This document shows positions 57,963-64,000 of a DNA stretch of 64,000 bases, piece after piece. The translations under genes and the position numbers were made by a program. Under the pieces are notes generated by a model. That model ran no database searches. It was not told where the DNA came from and was given only the letters and a program-made list of their open reading frames with translations. This DNA comes from Perognathus longimembris pacificus (lineage: Eukaryota; Chordata; Mammalia; Rodentia; Heteromyidae). Location of the stretch: positions 108,903,885-108,967,884 of the forward strand of contig NC_063163.1 of assembly GCF_023159225.1 (NCBI RefSeq), given 5' to 3'. Numbering within the stretch: position 1 is the stretch's first letter; every line of letters starts with the position of its first letter.

Positions 57963-58477
57963 ATACCCACATCATAAACCTTTAGTGAAGATACAGGAAT
58001 TAAAATTTGGGTAATAGTTAAAATACTTCCCAGTTTTCATAGGAAACACTGTATATTTCCCAATGAAGTTTTATATTAAAAAATACCAAATACACAAACT
58101 ATCTTTATTAATTACATAAACTACACTTACGAAATCTACAATTCTTTTTTTTTTGATTACCCTGAAAATATTAGGAAATACTACCATAGGATAGATACAT
58201 AGAGACATCTTGGTCAATTGTTCCAGGGAACTGCTCCTCATCCTTATTCAAGTGTCTAAACGTATAGTAGTAGACTTTACACTCCATGGGCACAGGGGTC
58301 TCAGGAGACCACCACTGAGGGAAATCCATGCATGCTCAGGATGCAGAGTTCATTCATTACTATGTTAAAGATCTTGATTTTTTTTGTAATGCCACCAAAC
58401 TTCCACTAAAGACATGCTTCCTTCTTTCAACAAATCTAAAATCTTTACCTTCTAACTTCAGCTAAGCACATTCTTTT

Positions 58478-58957
58478 TTTTCTTTTTTCTTTCTTTTTTT
58501 GTGCCAGTCCTGGGACTTAAACTCAGTGCCTGAGAGCTGTCCTGAGCTTTTGTGCTCATGGTTAGTGCTCTACCACTTAAACTATAGCTCCACTTCCAGT
58601 TTATTTATTTATTTTTTTGCCAGTCCTGGGCCTTGGACTCAGGGCCTGAGCACTGTCCCTGGCTTCCTTTTGCTCAAGGCTAGCACTCTGCCACTTGAGC
58701 CACAGCGCCACTTCTGGCCGTTTTCTGTGTATGTGGTGCTGGGGAATTGAACCGAGGGCCTCATGTATACGAGGCAGGCTCTCTTGCCACTAGGCCATAT
58801 CCCCAGCCCCTCCAGTTTATTTTTTAATGTGTGTGTGTGGTTAATTAGAGATTAAGAGTCTCAGGGACCCAGGCCAGGCTGGCTTCAATTCATGATTCTC
58901 AGATCTCAGCCTTTAAGTAGCAAGTCACACAAGTGTGAGCCATTGGTACCTGGCACA
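58478..58957 (-). mobile_element. B1-Geo SINE interrupted by an IDL-Geo
   Basis: The Geo half lies at about 58490-58606 and the linker plus B1 arm at 58823-58957 (ggttaattagagattaagag, 'tcagatctcagcctttaagt'). The gap is filled by a full IDL-Geo. A CT-rich tail starts the element on the left. Confidence 0.9.
58607..58810 (-). mobile_element. IDL-Geo SINE nested in a B1-Geo
   Basis: Full-length inverted IDL-Geo, close to the 25078 copy in sequence. Perfect flanks tccagtttattt at 58595-58606 and 58811-58822 are the TSD and prove insertion into an existing SINE. Confidence 0.94.
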
Positions 58958-59639
58958 CATTTGCCTTTGCTTCTTGGGTACTGTTGGGAAGGGACTGTTT
59001 TTTTTTTTCTCCAAAATATTCAAGGCAGGGAGACCCTCAGCACATCACAAAAGGATTTCAACACCAAATGCCCAAAATGCAGGATGAAAGGCTTTCTCCA
59101 CACCTACGGAGCTGAGGAATGCATACAGGAATTCAAAGTTTTTTATTTGAAAATTCTTTTGACATTTATTGATTGATTGATGGACTCTGCTTGGCCAAAC
59201 AGCATGAAATAAAGGTGCAAATAAGGCAGACTTTCTGGATGAAGTGAGCTGCTATGCTACAGTGTTCACATGCTACAGGAGTTCACGTGGAGAGCCATGT
59301 GCCTTTGGTGCTGAATCAAATGCAATCAAAAGTGACACCACCTGCAGAGATGAATATTTCAGATAAAGGCAACATGACCGATATAATTTAAACATGATGG
59401 AGCTACTTTAAACATAACGGACAGTAAAAAAACAACAATTCAAGGCAATATATCTAGTTTTTTATTTTATGGTTTCATTTTTACAATACAAGGAATCAAA
59501 GATTGCCTTCTTTAAAAAAAAATGTCATGAACCCAGTTTATATAATCTGATCCTTCCCTGCCTATACACACACAAATAAATGAATTCTCACCATGCCAAG
59601 GTTGAACCCACAACCTACATTAATTGCTATTTTTCCTTC

Positions 59640-59900
59640 TCAAATGGGAGCTGGTTTATACTCTGAGTGATACTTGAGAGGCCCCTGTATTTATTTGTAT
59701 TCAGAGCTTCTGCTGCAGTCTCGTAAAAGTCGTTTCTTGGCAGCCCGAGGTAATTGCAGATGAAAAGGCTTTGAGAGTAATTCTTCCTTTGCTGGAGAGA
59801 GGAAGGATGCTGCGAGAGCTGGAGAAAAAGATTCCATTGCAGGCAATACGGAAATAATTATGGGCTGGAAAAACAACTGGGCTGCTCCATGTCATGCAAG
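59640..59900. other. Repeat-free block, possible conserved non-coding element
   Basis: It has 'ccctgtatttatttgtattc', 'gcagcccgaggtaattgcag' and 'caatacggaaataattatgg', isolated CpGs, and two overlapping minus-strand frames without a domain. Conservation untested. Confidence 0.28.
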
Positions 59901-60263
59901 TTAGATGACCTAGGATTTCCTAAGAAAATTGTGACTTCTTACACTTACATTTACACACACACACATGACCTTCCCCATCCCCCACCTAAATTTGGAGCAG
60001 AAAGAAGTCACTCAGATATTACTATTCTCAAGCGTGAGAAGGTAGGCAGCATGCTATTCAGGCCTGTCTTGGGCAGATGGAGAGTATCCTGTAGGATTGG
60101 CTCATGGTGCCCAGACAATAAGTGGGAACTCTATGAGGTGAGCCAAAGAAAATGCTAAACATTTCCTACTTCCATTTCCTGACTCCAAAGGACAATGCAC
60201 TCATCTCTGTGGCAGGAATGGAAAACAAAAACTCAGAATGACGTACATCCTAGAAGAATGTCC

Positions 60264-60266
<3 letters not shown>

Positions 60267-60306
<40 letters not shown>

Positions 60307-60318
60307 TGTGTGTGTGTG
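60267..60318. repeat. (GT)n microsatellite
   Basis: GT run with one GG interruption at about 60299. Confidence 0.97.
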
Positions 60319-60704
60319 ACCCCAATGGGAAAGTACCAACCAGATATGTTGGTGTTCTTTATAATATGGTGTTTATGTAACAGGTGTGCCATTTTCCATG
60401 ACCAGAGGACGTTTACTTTCCCATATTTCATTTACTACAAGGATATCCAAGACAGTGGAGTCTTTTCAATTTCTTTAGGATATCACCTGAGGCCACCTTT
60501 TATTAGCACAGTGAGTGGTTCTTGAGATGGAGTGAGGCCCGGGCATCTGGAGGTTTTGCTCTCGTAGCTGCTGGGCCACATTCTGTGACTTCCTCATCTT
60601 CTAGGCCTTGTGTGAAGGGGGAGGCGGGGCTGCTCATTCTGCTGTTGCTGTGGGGAGTGAGTACCTGTGAGAAGCTCTGGTGTGGAGCTCTATGATAAAA
60701 AACA

Positions 60705-60790
60705 CAGGGGTTTCTCAATATGACTGCACATTGGAACCACCAAAAGTGTGGAATGTCTGGTGCCATCCCCAGAAATGCCAACCATTTGCG
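60705..60790 (+). mobile_element. MER5A-like hAT MITE
   Basis: 'aggggtttctcaatatgact' and 'gcacattggaaccaccaaaa' are the MER5A left end and first interior block, followed by 'ggtgccatccccagaaatgc'. The right end is missing. Confidence 0.72.
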
Positions 60791-60899
60791 TTAGCAGCTG
60801 TGGACAAGTAAGTACATAAAATAATTACCACACAAGTGTCCCTTCTCCAATTCTCCTATGGCTTCTAAAAGCTAAACTCTCTACATGTGAGCGCTCATT

Positions 60900-61050
60900 G
60901 ACTCATTTAGTTATCACAGTCACTTGAAAAATGTTTATTCCTCCTCCTATGCACAGGGAACTATATGAAGTGCTAGGAATATAAAGCTGAATATAAAGCA
61001 GAGTCCTGCCCCAACCATCTTAACTTCTAGTCAAAGAGATACAACTGAAG
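60900..61050 (-). mobile_element. L2 LINE 3' end remnant
   Basis: 'atgtttattcctcctcctat', 'gaagtgctaggaatataaag' and 'gagtcctgccccaaccatct' follow the inverse of an L2 3' end. Confidence 0.6.
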
Positions 61051-61286
61051 GAGCATGCCCCACCCTCATTACTCTGAAGTGTGATCAGTGGTGCCAAGCA
61101 AGCCTCTTACTGGCAAATTTGGCCTGGTTCTGAGGGTCAGGAGAACCCTGAGATGCTGTAAGCTGTTGACTGAGTTTGGCTAGCCACAGCAGGAGGTGCA
61201 TGAGGAAGAAAAGACACATTGAGGCTGGAAGTCTTGATGATTCAAGTCTAAAACAGGCCCCACTGGACAATGTCCAAGAAAACCAG

Positions 61287-61325
61287 GGCAAAAACATGCT
61301 CAAGCCAGAGGCAAAAACATGCTCA
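61287..61325. repeat. 16-bp direct repeats, 23-bp spacing
   Basis: ggcaaaaacatgctca occurs at 61287-61302 and 61310-61325. A related 'caagccag' string occurs between the copies and again at about 61341. No coding or transposon context. Confidence 0.9.
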
Positions 61326-61364
61326 GATGGAATAGGAGAGCAAGCCAGGAACCAGCTGTTCAGT

Positions 61365-61490
61365 TCATTCATTCATTCATTCATTCAATAAATAAATAAA
61401 TAATTACAGAGTCATTCTTATGACCCAGCTCCTGCTTTAGGCACTGGGATTTGTCAGTGGAGTTTGTAATCTTGTGGATGATACAAAGAG
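61365..61490 (-). mobile_element. L2 LINE 3' end with (TCAT)n/(AATA)n
   Basis: The TCAT run (61365-61386) and AATA run (61387-61402) mark the 3' terminus of an inverted L2, followed by 'gctttaggcactgggatttg'. Confidence 0.65.
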
Positions 61491-61849
61491 AAAATAAAAG
61501 GAATAAGAAAAATGTGTGGATGTTTGATGGCTATCTCTGCAGAGATAACACATAAATTAATTAGGTAAGTGGGACAGGGAACTTGTGGGAGTGAGGTGGT
61601 TTTGGTTTTTCTTTCTTGCACTGCATGAAGGCATTTGAATAAGTATGTGGAGTAACAGGATTTTCAGCAGAAGGATGAGCAGAAGCACATGAAACCCTGA
61701 GGGAAAGCATGCCTGCTCCCTTTGAGAAGCGCTTGGGAACTGCAGGCAGAATGAGAAGGGGAGAGTAGCAGGAGGAAAGGTCAAAAAGAGAGGTTGGCAG
61801 AGAAAAACTGAAAACATGACCCAACTACCTTCTGTCTACAAACACATCC

Positions 61850-64000
61850 ACTTCAAATATGTTGATGGAGGAAGGTGGCCTGTAGAAAGACAGAGAGAAA
61901 AACAACTCCTAATGCAAACATTAAAAGAAAGCACGAGGGGGTTCTGTTCACATAAAATATAGTCAACTTCAGAGCAAATAAACCCACTAGAGATAAAATA
62001 GATGTTATAAAATGACAAGTCAAGCCACAACAATAACAGAGGAATCCTAAATATGTATGCACTAAATAACAGCCATGGAAAACATATGAAACAGAAAAGT
62101 AACAGAATTAAAGGAAAAGCAGACATAGATGTAATTAGGGATGATAATTTCCCCACCTCTCTCAACAATTGATAGAACAAGGGTCTCTGCTTCAGAAAGG
62201 TAGACAAGACAAATGTTTATTCAAATTAACCCAAATTAAGTGGGAGAAGACACACATCAATAAAATCAGAGATGCAAAGAAGATACCACTGAGCTCCAAA
62301 GGGCTATGCAAGAATGTTTTGAAAATCATAGTCCAATAAACTGGAAAACCTTTTAAAAATTGAATCCTGATGGTATCATAGTATCTATATAAAAAAAACA
62401 AAACAAAACAAAACAGCAGGGTGCTGGTGGCTCATGCCTGTAATCCTAGCTACTCAGGAGGCTGAGATCTCAGGATCATGGTTCAATGCCAGCTTGGGAA
62501 GAAAAATCCCTATGAGATGCTTATCTCCAATTAACTATGAAAAACCAGAAGTGGAGCTGTGGCTCAAAGTGGTAGAGTGCTAACCCTGAGCAAAAAGAAT
62601 TCAGGGACAGCACCCAGACTGAGTTTAAGCCCCACAACAGTAAGCAAACAAACAAACAAAAAACAAAGGACTGTACCAAAATGATTATTAGAACAAATAA
62701 ACTTAATTCAATAAGGTTGCAGAATTACAAAATCGATATACAAACACCAGTAGCATTTTCACCCACAAATAGCATATTACTTGGAAATTGAGAATAATTC
62801 CAGTCTTAGTAGCTACAAAATAACAAATTACCTCATAATAAATTTAATTAAGAAAGCAAAATACCTGTACAATAAAAATGATGAAACTAATGAAAAAATA
62901 CTGACGATAGTAAAAATGTAGACTATGGTCTTATAAATTCAGCACAACTAAAAAATTCAATACAACGTCATGAAGAAACTAATGATGATTTTTACAGAAG
63001 TAGAAAAAAAAATCCCCAAATTCATATGGATGCACAAGAGTCTTAATAGCTAAAGTAGCTTTAACAAAAAACCCAACAAATCTAGAAACAGCACAAAATT
63101 TGATATGAAGACACTGAGAATCATAGTGTAAAACAGCAAGATACTATCATATAAATAGACAAATCAGTGGAATAGAATAGGCCCCAGAAATAAGCCCACA
63201 CATTTATAGCCAATTGACGAATGGCACAGGGGCCAAAAGCACACAATAAAGGAAAGACAGTCTCTTCAATAAGAGGTACTAAGAAAACTGGGGAATCTAT
63301 AGAAACTTGACCCCTCTCACCGGGCACAAAAATCAACTCAAAATGGATCAAAGACCTAAATATAAGGCCTGAAACTCTATAATACTAGAAAAATATAGAG
63401 GAGACACTTTAAGACACTGGTGTGGGTGCCAGTTTTTATATAATCCTGAAAGTACAGGAATCAAAAGCAAATAATACAATTACATCATACTGAAATGGCT
63501 CTGCACAGTACAGTAACAATCAATAGAACGAATAGACTACAGATCTGGAGAAAATACCTTCCAAAGAACTTAAGTATCAATGCTGACACTATAAAATCAC
63601 GAGAAGAAAACATAGTAGAAATATTCGACTACATCAGTCTTGGAAAATATTTCTTGGATATTGTCCCCCCAAAGCAGAAGTGAGTAAAGCAAAACCAAGC
63701 AAATGTGATTAAATCAAGCTACAATACTTTTCAACAATAAAGGAAAAAAATATATAATGAAACAACCTGAAGCCTGGGAGAAAATATTTGCCAACTATTT
63801 ATCTGATAGAGGGCTTTTATGAAAATTATACAAGGAACTAAAAAATCTCAATAGCAAGAAAAAAATCTCAATTAAAAATGGACACAATCAATGCACAAGT
63901 TATGCTTGCATGTAAAATATCACAATCAGATGGCATTAATCTGAGTAATTAATGTACTAATTTTTTTTGAGGATTGATTTTTTTAAAGACTAAAAGTAGA
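61850..64000 (+). mobile_element. Ancient L1 remnant, runs off the window
   Basis: Scattered but ordered ORF2-type landmarks occur on the plus strand: 'ctcaacaattgatagaacaa' (near 62160), 'aataaggttgcagaattaca' (62711), 'tcaactcaaaatggatcaaa' (63334) and 'gggagaaaatatttgccaac' (63777). Frames are broken by many stops. A B1-Geo interrupts it at 62403-62660. It continues beyond 64000. Confidence 0.8.
62403..62660 (+). mobile_element. B1-Geo composite SINE
   Basis: A nearly complete element: B1 arm (tggtggctcatgcctgtaat), linker (tatctccaattaactatgaa), Geo (ctgtggctcaaagtggtaga, box-B-like gagtttaagcccc) and an (AAAC)n-type tail. It interrupts the ancient L1. Confidence 0.93.

Larger units (their letters stand above)
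55321..61849. other. Inter-repeat sequence, 55.3-61.8 kb
   Basis: A small inverted B1 end lies at 55337-55362. The frame at 55498-55866 contains the tandem duplication and no known domain. The frame at 58892-59176 has one CxxC pair but nothing else. 57963-58477, 58958-59639, 59901-60266, 60319-60704 and 61491-61849 show nothing I can assign. Confidence 0.4.

Noticed and set aside
58892..59176. Frame with a CPKC pair, possible zinc-finger pseudogene
   Set aside because: Only one CxxC pair, no partner ligands, and the first part lies in SINE sequence.
61287..61325. CRISPR-like direct repeats
   Set aside because: Only two copies, no array, and the genome is clearly mammalian.

Overview
This window looks like nuclear DNA from a geomyoid rodent (kangaroo rat, pocket mouse or pocket gopher group). 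The evidence is many copies of a two-part SINE: an ID-like, tRNA-derived left half (IDL) joined to a right half (Geo). From memory, the IDL-Geo family is restricted to Geomyoidea. The window also has B1-like left arms (7SL-derived), rodent-type L1 3' ends, long CA/GT microsatellites, and old mammal-wide repeats (MIR, L2, MER5-type hAT, MaLR LTRs). I found no protein-coding gene, RNA gene, CpG island or CRISPR array. The open frames are short and are explained by L1 remnants, SINEs, microsatellites or chance. The window is best read as intergenic or deep-intronic DNA.

Layout. 1-5 kb: an old minus-strand L1 tail broken by three later insertions, several SINEs, microsatellites and a perfect 23-bp hairpin. 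5-14.9 kb: a MaLR LTR, a MER5-like element, a young 5'-truncated L1 (9.9-10.6 kb) with a target-site duplication (TSD), and an ancient minus-strand L1 (10.9-12.1 kb). 14.9-17 kb: an L1 inserted into the tail of an older L1. 17-32 kb: scattered SINEs of three designs (IDL-Geo, B1-Geo, B1-dID), MIRs, MaLR LTRs and an L2 split by a SINE. 32-48 kb: mostly B1-Geo copies, plus a small minus-strand L1 whose 3' end is present twice. 48-56 kb: an L1 with a recognisable ORF2 C-terminal Cys-His motif, L1 tails and an ancient minus-strand L1. 56-64 kb: ID-like and MIR elements, a SINE inserted inside another SINE, L2 remnants and an ancient plus-strand L1 that runs off the window end.

How the parts relate: the L1 copies are the presumed source of the enzyme that moves the SINEs, and nested insertions give a relative order (MIR/L2/MaLR oldest, then ancient L1, then B1-dID and B1-Geo, then IDL-Geo and the A-tailed L1s). 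Between repeats are a few AT-rich, repeat-free blocks (near 13.4, 35.4, 42.2, 46.5, 52.1, 56.2 and 59.7 kb) whose texture resembles conserved non-coding DNA; that is inference only. The most interesting signals are in SINE architecture: the Geo half has tRNA-promoter-like boxes, one Geo occurs alone with its own TSD, and one IDL-Geo has lost its centre between matching motifs of its two halves. I saw no new multi-gene system.
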